Shown: positions 1-7,085 of the stretch, piece by piece
Layout of the letters: the number at the start of each line of letters is the position of its first letter
Position numbering within the stretch: the first letter of the stretch is position 1
Assembly (NCBI GenBank): GCA_021808035.1
Contig: JAKBCG010000046.1
Span: 1 to 12,001 of the forward strand
From: Pseudomonadota bacterium
GTDB lineage: Bacteria > Pseudomonadota > Gammaproteobacteria > Steroidobacterales > Steroidobacteraceae
Direction of reading: 5' to 3'
DNA: 12,001 nt
The notes under the pieces: model-generated
What the model saw: the letters and a program-made list of their open reading frames with translations, nothing else
Databases searched by the model: none
What the model was told of the DNA's origin: nothing
Program-made: the position numbers and the translations under genes

Positions 1-63
1 GCGCTCGCGATGGTGCGCAACGCGCCGTCCGAGGAGACCCGCTTCGGAATCTTCAGGATGTAA
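1..63 (+). CDS. liuB: Methylcrotonyl-CoA carboxylase beta subunit, 3' end only
   Basis: The window opens inside a + strand gene. Reading from base 1 gives ALAMVRNAPSEETRFGIFRM followed by TAA at 61-63. The terminal ETRFGxFRM pattern matches the C-terminus of the carboxyltransferase (beta) subunit of methylcrotonyl-CoA carboxylase as I remember the family. That subunit transfers the carboxyl group from carboxybiotin to 3-methylcrotonyl-CoA in leucine breakdown. Only 20 codons are present, so no catalytic motif can be checked. The identification leans on the neighbours: liuC starts 3 nt after the stop and the alpha subunit (liuD) follows, which is the order of liuB-liuC-liuD in known leucine/isovalerate operons. 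Confidence 0.72.
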   Translation, partial: ALAMVRNAPSEETRFGIFRM

Positions 64-66
64 GCC

Positions 67-852
67 ATGCCGGAGTGCTTGCTGGAATCCGTGGTCGGGC
101 CGGGGATCGTCCGGCTGACCCTGAACCGCCCGGACGAGCGCAATGCGCTCGACCGGGCGCTGATCGAGGCGCTCGCCGGGGCGATCGCGCGCCACGCGAC
201 GCTTGCCTCGACCCGGGTGCTGCTGATCGCGGGCGCGGGGAGCGCGTTCTGCGCGGGGGCGGACCTCGCGGCGATGCGCGCGCTCGGGCAGGCGAGCTAT
301 GCGGAGAACCTCGCCGACGCGCGCCGCCTCGCGGACCTGCTCGCCGCGCTTCACGAATGCCCGAAGCCCTCGGTCGCGTGCGTGCACGGCGCCGCGATCG
401 GCGGCGGCCTCGGGCTCGTCGCCGCCTGCGACGTCGCGATCGCGGCGGCGGATGCGCGCCTGCGGCTCCCCGAGGTGCGCCTCGGGCTCGCGCCCGCGGT
501 GATCTCACCCTACGTGCTCGAGGCGATCGGCCCGCGCCAGGCGCGCCGCTACGCGCTCACCGGCGAGACGATCGACGCCGAGCGGGCGAGGCAGATCGGA
601 CTGGTGCACGAGGTGGTCGCACCGGACGCGCTCGCCGGGGCCGCGCTCGCGCTCGCGGCCGAGATCGCAAGCGGCGCCTCCACGGCGCTCGCGGCGACCA
701 AGGCGCTCGTTGCCGACGCGCGCCGCATCGAGCCCGCGGCCGCGACCGCCGAGCGCACCGCGCGGGTGCTCGCGGAGCTGCGTGCGGGACCGGAGGCGCA
801 GGAAGGACTCGCGGCCGCGATCGAGCGGCGCGTCCCCGCGTGGCGGCGCTGA
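67..852 (+). CDS. liuC: 3-methylglutaconyl-CoA hydratase (crotonase family)
   Basis: This 261-residue crotonase-fold enzyme should hydrate 3-methylglutaconyl-CoA to HMG-CoA, the step after methylcrotonyl-CoA carboxylation in cytosolic leucine catabolism. Crotonase landmarks are present: LNRPDERNALD near residues 19-29, the oxyanion-hole segment FCAGADLAAM at 61-70, and GAAIGGGLGLVAACD at 108-122. The segment LPEVRLGLAPAVISPYV (134-150) is the pattern I associate with bacterial LiuC. It keeps one catalytic-type glutamate (E136), while the other crotonase glutamate position (in GGGxE) is glycine, as in LiuC relatives. The ATG lies 3 nt after liuB and its stop overlaps the liuD start by one base (TGATG), so it sits inside an operon. 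A related acyclic-terpene (atu) pathway hydratase is the main alternative, but the flanking carboxylase subunits fit either pathway, with liu more likely. Confidence 0.87.
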   Translation: MPECLLESVVGPGIVRLTLNRPDERNALDRALIEALAGAIARHATLASTRVLLIAGAGSAFCAGADLAAMRALGQASYAENLADARRLADLLAALHECPKPSVACVHGAAIGGGLGLVAACDVAIAAADARLRLPEVRLGLAPAVISPYVLEAIGPRQARRYALTGETIDAERARQIGLVHEVVAPDALAGAALALAAEIASGASTALAATKALVADARRIEPAAATAERTARVLAELRAGPEAQEGLAAAIERRVPAWRR

Positions 853-1904
853 TGTTCGCGAGCCTGCTGATCGCCAATAGGGGCGAGATCGCCTGCCGGG
901 TGATCCGCACCGCGCGCCGTCTCGGGATCCGCACGATCGCGGTGTATTCCGACGCCGACGCCGACGCGCGCCACGTGCGGCTCGCGGACGAGGCGCGGCG
1001 GATCGGCCCGGCGCGCGCGCGCGACAGCTATCTGTCGATCGAGCGTCTGCTCGAGGCCGCGGTCGCGGCCGGTGCCGACGCGATCCATCCAGGCTACGGC
1101 TTTCTGTCCGAGAACGCCGGGTTCGCTTCCGGCTGCGAGGCGCGCGGGATCGCGTTCGTCGGCCCGCCGGCCGCGGCGATCGCGGCGATGGGCTCGAAGA
1201 TCGCCGCGAAGGAATCGATGCGGCGCGCGGGCGTGCCGGTGCTGCCCGGCTATCAGGGCGAAGACCAGCACGTCGAGCGCCTGCATCGCGAGGCGCTCGC
1301 GCTCGGCTTCCCGCTGATCATCAAGCCGAGCGGCGGCGGCGGCGGCAAGGGGATGCAGATCGTCCGGGAAGCCGGCGGACTCGACGCGGCGCTCGACGCC
1401 GCACGCCGCCTCGCGGCGAGCGCGTTCGCCGACGACTCGCTCCTGATCGAGCGCTACCTCGCGGCGCCCCGGCACGTCGAGGTGCAGGTGCTGTGTGATC
1501 GGCACGGCAACGCGCGGCATCTCGGTACGCGCGACTGCTCGGTGCAGCGCCGGCATCAGAAACTGATCGAGGAGGCGCCCGCGCCGGACATCGCGCCGGC
1601 GGTGCGCGAGCGGCTGCACGCGGCCGCGCTCACCGTGGCGCGCACGGTCGGTTACGTGAACGCCGGCACGGTCGAGTTCCTGCTGGCGGACGGGGAGTTC
1701 TGGTTCATGGAGATGAACACCCGGCTGCAGGTCGAGCACGGCGTGACCGAGGCGGTGTTCGGCCTCGATCTCGTCGAATGGCAGCTGCGGATCGCCGCCG
1801 GCGAACCGCTCACCGTCGCCCAGGAGGAACTCGTCGCGCGCGGGCACGCGATCGAAGCGCGCGTGTGCGCCGAGGATCCGGCGCGCGAGTTCGCGCCGAG
1901 CGCG

Positions 1905-1907
1905 TGA
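1905..1907 (+). other. Premature in-frame TGA in liuD
   Basis: The context FAPSA-stop-TLERLRWP aligns with the conserved FLPSxGxI/L segment of biotin carboxylases (E. coli AccC has FLPSPGKI here). The expected residue is glycine, and GGA to TGA is one G-to-T change. No indel is involved because the same frame resumes directly with family-like sequence. TGA is a normal stop elsewhere in the window, so recoding of UGA as glycine is not supported. Confidence 0.9.
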
Positions 1908-2837
1908 ACCCTCGAGCGGCTGCGCTGGCCCGCCGAGACCGAGCGGCTGCGGGTCGATGCCGGGTTCGACGCCGGCGACGAGGTCTCGAGCCACTACGAT
2001 TCGCTGCTCGGCAAGGTGATCGCGTCCGGCGGGGACCGTCTCGCGGCGATCGATGCGCTCGGCGACGCGCTCGCCGGGTTCCGGGTCGCCGGGGTCGCGA
2101 GCAACGCAGGTTGGCTCGCCGCGGCGCTCGCGACACCCGCGTTCCGGGCCGGTGCGCCGACCACCCGCTTCGTCGAGGCGCATCCGGCGCTCGCGGCCGC
2201 GGAACCCGTCGCGGATCCGGACGAGATTGCGCTCGCCGCCGCGGCGCTCGCGGCGGGACTCGATGCGCCCGCGACCGACGACCGTTCGCCCTGGGGGGCG
2301 CGGGATGCGTTCCGGGTGAACCTGCCACCGATTCAGACGCAGGTCCTGCGAATCGCGTCCGACCGTCAAGTGGTGGAAGTGTGCCGCGACGGCGCGGCCT
2401 GGCGGGTGCGTGGTCGTTTTGGCGAGCGCGCGTTGCGCTTCGCACCGACGTCGGATGCGTACCGGCTCGAGGCGTGGATCGACGGCGTGCGCCGCCGCGT
2501 CGACTGGGCGCGGCTCGGCGATCGGCTGTTCCTGTGGCGGGGCGCGGCGCGCGTCGAACTCATGATCGAGGATCCGCGGCGCGGCGCCGCGCGCGCGACC
2601 GCGACCGAAGGCGAACTCGTCGCGCGCCTGCCGGGTACCGTGGTCGCGGTGTCGGTCGCGGTCGGCGAACGGGTCGAGGCGGGCGCGACGCTGCTCGTCG
2701 TGGAGGCGATGAAGATGGAGCACGCGGTGCGCGCGCCCTACGCCGGGGTCGTGCGCACGGTGCACTTCGCGGTCGGCGCGCGGGTGACCGAGGGTGCGGT
2801 GCTGGTCGATCTCGAGCCGGCCGTCGCGCCGGATGCA

Positions 2838-2891
2838 CCCAACACGGCGGGCACATCGAACGCGGCGGACTCACCGAACGCGGCGGACCCA
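2838..2891 (+). repeat. Three imperfect 18-bp tandem units in the liuD 3' tail
   Basis: Units 2838-2855, 2856-2873 and 2874-2891 encode PNTAGT, SNAADS and PNAADP. The last two units differ at only a few bases; the first is more diverged. They lie after the end of the biotinyl domain and so form a low-complexity C-terminal tail in frame with the gene. Slipped-strand expansion is the simplest explanation. Confidence 0.7.
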
Positions 2892-2945
2892 TCGCGCGCA
2901 CCGGGCGGCTAGCGGCGCACCGCGATTCGATGGGATGATCGGCCG

Positions 2946-4157
2946 ATGAAGGCGGATCTCGTCCAGATCGGGCTCCTGTTGTTCGTGTCCGCGCTGGTCG
3001 CGATCCTGACCCGGCGGTTGCGGATGCCGTACACGGTCGGCCTCGTGCTGGCCGGGATCGGGCTCGCTTTCCTGCCGTTCCACGTCGACATCGCGCTGTC
3101 GAAGGAACTGATCTACTCGGTCTTCCTGCCACCGCTGGTGTTCGAGGCGGCGCTGTACCTGCGCTGGCCGGAGTTCCGGCGTGACCTGCCGGTGATCGCG
3201 CTGCTCGCGACGCTCGGGCTGGCGCTCGCCGCCGCGTTGACCGCGACCGGGATGCACTACGCGGTCGGCTGGACCTGGGGGAGCGCCGCGGTGTTCGGGG
3301 TGCTGATCGCCGCGACCGATCCGGTGTCGGTGATCGCGACGTTCAAGGAAGCGGGCGTGCATGGCCGCCTTCGCGTGCTGGTCGAGGCCGAGAGTCTGCT
3401 GAACGACGGCACCGCCGCGGTCGGCTTCGCGACCGCGCTCAGCCTCGCGACCGGTGCCGGCGGCGACGTGCTGCAGGCGGCGACCGCGCTCGTCGTCACG
3501 GTCGGCGGCGGCATCGTCTGCGGGCTCGCCGCGGGTTTCGCGCTGATGATGCTCGCCGGCCGCACCGAGGATCTGTTCGTCGAGTTCACGTTCTCGACGC
3601 TGACCGCGTACGGCTCGTTCATGCTGGCCGAGCATTGGGGCTTCTCGGGCGTGCTGGCCGCGCTGACCGCCGGTCTCGTGACCGGCAACTACCGTCACGC
3701 GCGCCGCGCGTCGCAGAGCGACCGTGCGGCGCTCGAGTCGTTCTGGGGCTACCTCGGCTTCGTGATCAACTCGCTGGTGTTCCTGCTGATCGGCAGCCGC
3801 GAGGCGCAGATGCACTTCGGCACCGTCTGGAAGGCGGTCGGCGCCGCGATCGTGCTGGTCACGCTCGGACGGGCGGTCGCGATCTACCCGCCGTGCGCGC
3901 TGTTCGCGCGCAGCCGGCTGCGGGTCGAGCCGCGCCATCAGCACGTGCTGTTCTGGGGCGGGCTGCGCGGCGCGCTCGCGCTCGCCCTCGCGCTCGAGCT
4001 GCCGCCGGCCTTGCCGTACCACGACGCGATCGTCACGGTCGCGTTCGCGGTCGTGGCGTTCTCGATCATCGTCCAGGGGCTGACGATGACGCCGCTCCTG
4101 CGCCGGCTCGGCGAGATCGACGCGGCGCCGCCGCCGGCGTTCGACCGGATCTCGTGA
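2946..4157 (+). CDS. Na+/H+ antiporter, CPA1 (NhaP-like) family
   Basis: This 403-residue inner-membrane protein should exchange Na+ (possibly K+ or Li+) for protons and so help pH and salt balance. It is almost wholly hydrophobic, with about a dozen predicted membrane spans from residue 5 to 382. CPA1 landmarks are present: ATDPVSV (residues 123-129), ESLLNDGTA (149-157, with the N153-D154 ion-site pair), and FWGGLRGALALALAL (336-350). The short cytoplasmic tail (384-403) lacks the regulatory extension of larger relatives. The ATG at 2946 is chosen because the protein begins directly with the first span; a weak GGGA lies about 10 nt upstream. It starts 33 nt after liuD and may be read through from the liu operon, but the function is unrelated to leucine catabolism. 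The ion preferred cannot be told from sequence. Confidence 0.88.
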   Translation: MKADLVQIGLLLFVSALVAILTRRLRMPYTVGLVLAGIGLAFLPFHVDIALSKELIYSVFLPPLVFEAALYLRWPEFRRDLPVIALLATLGLALAAALTATGMHYAVGWTWGSAAVFGVLIAATDPVSVIATFKEAGVHGRLRVLVEAESLLNDGTAAVGFATALSLATGAGGDVLQAATALVVTVGGGIVCGLAAGFALMMLAGRTEDLFVEFTFSTLTAYGSFMLAEHWGFSGVLAALTAGLVTGNYRHARRASQSDRAALESFWGYLGFVINSLVFLLIGSREAQMHFGTVWKAVGAAIVLVTLGRAVAIYPPCALFARSRLRVEPRHQHVLFWGGLRGALALALALELPPALPYHDAIVTVAFAVVAFSIIVQGLTMTPLLRRLGEIDAAPPPAFDRIS

Positions 4158-4200
4158 ACGGCGGGACGCACCCGCGCACGCTCGATCGGCGCACGCTTGG
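4158..4200. other. Convergent intergenic gap with short hairpin and 9-bp direct repeat
   Basis: This 43-bp gap separates the convergent antiporter and TonB-receptor stops. GCGGG (4161-4165) pairs with CCCGC (4171-4175) around a 5-nt loop, but no T-run follows on either strand, so it is not a classical intrinsic terminator. GCGCACGCT occurs twice, at 4174-4182 and 4189-4197. Termination here may be Rho-dependent or lie elsewhere. Confidence 0.35.
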
Positions 4201-6441
4201 TCAGTACGAAAATCGATAATGGAGCGTCGCGTAGACCTCGCGCGGGGCGTCCCAGTGCACGCCGCCGAAGGTCTGGCTGTTGTCGACCAGCAGGTGCCGA
4301 TCGGTGGCATTGACGAGCGTGAGCGACGCCGTCCAGCGGTCGCCGAAGTGCTTGCCGACGGCGAGGTCGAGCGTCGCATGACCCGGCAGGTGGCTCGGCG
4401 GGCCGTTGCCGTTCGCGAATCCCGAACCGACGTACAGGTTCGCCGACAGGAAAGCCCGCCGCGGCAGGGTCGCGCGGAACCCGGTGTCGAGCGTGTTGCG
4501 CTGATCGTGGTCGAGCGCATAGGCGCCGTTCGGCGCGGAGAAGTCGGTGAGGCCGCCGCTGATCGCGCCGAAGCCGTCCGCCGTCTGGTTCGAGTACGTG
4601 AGGTACGCGCTGACGCGGCGCCAGAGTTGCGGCGATCGCACGGTGAGCTCGTTGCCGCGGATCAACGCGCCGGCGATCGTGATCGGCAGGAACACGTTCG
4701 ACGCGCCGATCGGGTTGTGGTCGAAGAAGTTGCGCGAAGCGGTGCGAAAGTGATCCGCGTCGATCGTCCATCCCGCCCAGGGGATGGTGAGGCCGACCTG
4801 GTATTCCTCGTCCCGTTCGCCGTGCAAGGGCAGGAATGCGAGCGCGCTGCTCTCCGCGTAGGCGAGCAACGGACCCGACACGGTCTCGAGCGGCGGCGCC
4901 TGGTAGAACTTGCCCCAGAAGCCGCGCAGCACCCAGCCGAACCACGGGAGCCGGATCGTGCCGCCGAGCCGGGGGTCGATCGCGTGCTCGGTCGTCGGAC
5001 CGGTGAAGCGGGTCTGGCGCAGCCCCGCCGACACGGTGAGCCAATGGGTCGCGCGGACCGTGTCCTGGAGCCAGGCCGCCTGCAGCGCGCCGCTCGGGCG
5101 CAGCGCCTGCGCGATCGGCGGACTGCTCGCGTCGTTGAATTGCACGTCGAAGGATTGCGCGTCGCGCTGCGTGAAGCCGTACAGTCCGGCCTCGACGGCG
5201 TTGCGGCCGGCATCCCAGTGCAGACTCGCCTCGCCGCCGAGATAGGTCGAGGAGCGCCGCTCGGTCGTGCTGATCGGCGCATCCCACGGCGCGCCGTCGT
5301 AATCGGCGCGGTTCACGTGCTCGAACAGCGAGGTCGCGAGCACCGCGTGGCGGTTCAGGCGGCGCACCCAGGAGAGGATCGCGAACGTATCCGCTTCCCG
5401 TTGCACGTCGCCCGCGACCTGACCCGGCAGGTTCGGGATCTGGTAGTCGTCGCGCCGCGCCGAGACGACGAGGCGCAGCTGGTCGTTCGCGCTCAGGTTG
5501 TCGATCAGCGTCGCGAAGGCGCCGACCCCGTCTTCGGCGTCGTGCAGGACCTGCGCGGTGGGGGTCATCAGTCCGAGATCGCTCCGGTTGCCGCGCAGGC
5601 TCGCGTAGTACGCGAATCGGTCGGTGTGGCTGCCGATGCTGAGCGAGTCGTCGGTCTGGCCGAAGTTGCCGCCGCTCAGCGTGAGATCCGCCTGCGAGCT
5701 GCGCTCGAATCCGGTGCGCGGCACCACGTTGAACACGCCGTAGGTGCGGTCGCCCTCGGCGGCGCCGTAGCCGCCGCGCTGGATCTGCAGATAGTCGACG
5801 TCGCCCGGGTCGATCTGTGGACCCAGGTTGCTCGCGATGTTGGTGTTCGGGATCTCGACCCCGTCGATCTCCCAGGTCACCTGGTGGCCTCCGCGCACGT
5901 GCAGCTGATCGTGCACGAGGTACGCGCCCGGGACGTAGTCGGTGATCATCGCGAGGCTGTTGCTGCGGTCGGCACCGGGGGTCGAGCGGATCATCGTCCG
6001 GTCGACGAGCGTGCTCGTCGTGAAGGAGTCCGCGTCGGGCGGTGGGGCCGCGGCGCGTACCCGGACCGTCCGCAAGGCGCTCCCCGCGGTGAGCTGCACG
6101 TGCGTCGCGGGGGCCGCGCCGGGCAGCACCGTGAGCGGCAACGATGCGGTCTCGAATCCGCGGTCGTGGACCGTGAGCACGTAGCGGCCGAGCGGTATCC
6201 CGGGGAATGCGAACTCGCCGTGCGCGCTGGTGCGCGTCGTTTGCGACCAGGCGGACCCGGCCGCGTCGAGCTCGACCGTCGCGTGAGCGACCGGCAGATG
6301 CTCCGGATCGTGCACGACGCCGTGCACCTCGCCGAGATCCGAGGCCTGCGCGGTGACGGCGAGCAGCGCCAGCATCGCGAGTGGCGCCAGCTGGGCGGCC
6401 GCGGGGAGCGCTCGCCGGGACGCTCCGCCGCGATCCTTCAT
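4201..6441 (-). CDS. TonB-dependent outer-membrane receptor with N-terminal carboxypeptidase-regulatory-like domain
   Basis: This 746-residue receptor should import a scarce or bulky ligand across the outer membrane using TonB energy. Residues 1-33 form a signal peptide with a basic start, a hydrophobic LAPLAMLALLAV core and a likely AQA/SD cleavage. Residues 36-120 resemble a CarboxypepD_reg-like beta domain (VHGVVHDPEHLPVAHATVEL, GEFAFPGIPLGRYVLTV). A plug domain follows at about 140-245 (VPGAYLVHDQLHVRGG, EIDGVEIPN, YLQIQRGGYGAAEGDRTYG). The rest has beta-barrel character and ends in an aromatic residue (HYRFSY). The frame is open further upstream, but the ATG at 6441 begins the signal peptide and overlaps the maiA stop as ATGA, which decides the start. 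It is the last gene of the hmgA-fahA-maiA unit, so the ligand may be aromatic. The specificity is not shown by the sequence. Confidence 0.9.
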   Translation of the reverse strand: MKDRGGASRRALPAAAQLAPLAMLALLAVTAQASDLGEVHGVVHDPEHLPVAHATVELDAAGSAWSQTTRTSAHGEFAFPGIPLGRYVLTVHDRGFETASLPLTVLPGAAPATHVQLTAGSALRTVRVRAAAPPPDADSFTTSTLVDRTMIRSTPGADRSNSLAMITDYVPGAYLVHDQLHVRGGHQVTWEIDGVEIPNTNIASNLGPQIDPGDVDYLQIQRGGYGAAEGDRTYGVFNVVPRTGFERSSQADLTLSGGNFGQTDDSLSIGSHTDRFAYYASLRGNRSDLGLMTPTAQVLHDAEDGVGAFATLIDNLSANDQLRLVVSARRDDYQIPNLPGQVAGDVQREADTFAILSWVRRLNRHAVLATSLFEHVNRADYDGAPWDAPISTTERRSSTYLGGEASLHWDAGRNAVEAGLYGFTQRDAQSFDVQFNDASSPPIAQALRPSGALQAAWLQDTVRATHWLTVSAGLRQTRFTGPTTEHAIDPRLGGTIRLPWFGWVLRGFWGKFYQAPPLETVSGPLLAYAESSALAFLPLHGERDEEYQVGLTIPWAGWTIDADHFRTASRNFFDHNPIGASNVFLPITIAGALIRGNELTVRSPQLWRRVSAYLTYSNQTADGFGAISGGLTDFSAPNGAYALDHDQRNTLDTGFRATLPRRAFLSANLYVGSGFANGNGPPSHLPGHATLDLAVGKHFGDRWTASLTLVNATDRHLLVDNSQTFGGVHWDAPREVYATLHYRFSY

Positions 6442-7085
6442 TCCGCGTCCGGCTGCGCCTGCGGGGCGGCGCGCTGGAACGCCTCGAGGCGCAGGCACGC
6501 GTCGTGGATCGCGCGGATCGTCGGGTAAGGATCGAGCGGAATGCGGTAGCGGTTCGCGTTGAACACCTGCGGGATCAGGCAGCAGTCGGCGAGCGTCGGC
6601 GTCTCGCCGTGGCAGTACGGGCCCGGCGGGCGGTCGCGCTGCAGGAGCCGCTCGATCGCCTCGAAGCCGATCTCGATCCAGTGCCGGTACCAGGCGTCGC
6701 GTCGCGGCTCGTCGATCCCGAGCGTCGAGCTCAAATACCGCAGCACCCGCAGGTTGTTGAGCGGATGAATGTCGCACGCCACCGCGGCACACAGCGCCCG
6801 CACCCGCGCCCGCCCGATCGCATCCGGCGGCAGCAGCGGCGGTTGCGGATGGGTCTCCTCGAGGTACTCGAGGATCGCGAGCGACTGCGTCAGCATGCGG
6901 CCATCGACGTCGAGGGCCGGTATCAGTCGCTGCGGATTGCGGGCGACGTATTCGGGGGCGTGCTGGCCGCCGCCCTCGCGCAACAGGTGCACCGGGATCG
7001 AGTGAAACGCCAGGCCCTTCCACTCGAGTGCGATCCGCACGCGAAACGCGGCGGAGCTGCGGAAATACGTGTACAAGTTCAGCAT
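6438..7085 (-). CDS. maiA: Maleylacetoacetate isomerase (zeta-class glutathione transferase)
   Basis: This 215-residue protein has the usual length of zeta-class GSTs, which isomerise 4-maleylacetoacetate to 4-fumarylacetoacetate with glutathione in the cytoplasm. The N-terminal thioredoxin-like domain shows YTYFRSSAAFRVRIALEWKG (residues 5-24), matching the zeta signature with the catalytic Ser pair S10-S11, then the cis-proline region NPQRLIPAL (50-58) and the glutathione-binding TQSLAILEYLEE (66-77). The helical C-domain includes CDIHPLNNLRVLRYL and the conserved YCHGETPTLADCCLIPQ. A strong GGAGG lies 4 nt before the ATG. The start overlaps the fahA stop (ATGCTGA, 7 nt) and the stop overlaps the TonB-receptor start (ATGA). 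Placement between fahA and the receptor supports the homogentisate pathway role over a general GST. Confidence 0.93.
   Translation of the reverse strand: MLNLYTYFRSSAAFRVRIALEWKGLAFHSIPVHLLREGGGQHAPEYVARNPQRLIPALDVDGRMLTQSLAILEYLEETHPQPPLLPPDAIGRARVRALCAAVACDIHPLNNLRVLRYLSSTLGIDEPRRDAWYRHWIEIGFEAIERLLQRDRPPGPYCHGETPTLADCCLIPQVFNANRYRIPLDPYPTIRAIHDACLRLEAFQRAAPQAQPDAE

Larger units (their letters stand above)
852..2912 (+). pseudogene. liuD: Methylcrotonyl-CoA carboxylase alpha subunit (biotin carboxylase/carrier), interrupted by in-frame TGA
   Basis: The full frame is 687 codons, the usual size for this ATP-dependent, biotin-carrying subunit that carboxylates biotin for 3-methylcrotonyl-CoA. 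Visible parts, in order: biotin carboxylase N-domain (LIANRGEIACRVIRTARRLG at 6-25), ATP-grasp glycine loop GGGGGKGM (161-168), catalytic EMNTRLQVEH (287-296), the biotin carboxylase C-terminal part (HYDSLLGKVIASGGDR), a linker domain, and a biotinyl carrier domain with EAMKMEH (biotinylated Lys at residue 621, codon 2712-2714). Codon 352 (1905-1907) is TGA, between FAPSA and TLERL. The frame continues undamaged to TAG at 2910-2912. As it stands the product would be 351 residues, lacking the end of the carboxylase domain and the biotin site. The next possible start in frame (GTG at 2016) has no obvious Shine-Dalgarno. A sequencing error, a recent mutation or readthrough are all possible. The start codon overlaps the liuC stop. 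Confidence 0.88.

Noticed and set aside
1011..1023. Runs of alternating GC (also near 7431-7445 and 11175-11192)
   Set aside because: Short CG-alternating runs arise from arginine/alanine codons in a GC-rich genome; no evidence of a structural role.
1905..1907. UGA recoded as glycine or selenocysteine in liuD
   Set aside because: TGA ends at least seven other genes normally here, glycine-UGA codes belong to distant candidate phyla, and the position is a structural Gly rather than a redox site.
549..2765. Very long open frame antisense to liuC/liuD
   Set aside because: Arginine-, alanine- and proline-rich composition with no domain pattern; a shadow of GC-rich codon use opposite recognisable genes.
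4161..4175. Intrinsic terminator between the convergent antiporter and receptor genes
   Set aside because: Only a 5-bp stem and no T-run on either strand.
4219..6528. Long + strand open frame across the TonB receptor
   Set aside because: Low-complexity RVR/EER-rich translation with no family signature, antisense to a well-formed receptor.
6442..7023. N-terminal extension of the TonB receptor frame
   Set aside because: The added residues are out-of-frame maiA sequence; the signal peptide starts at ATG 6441.
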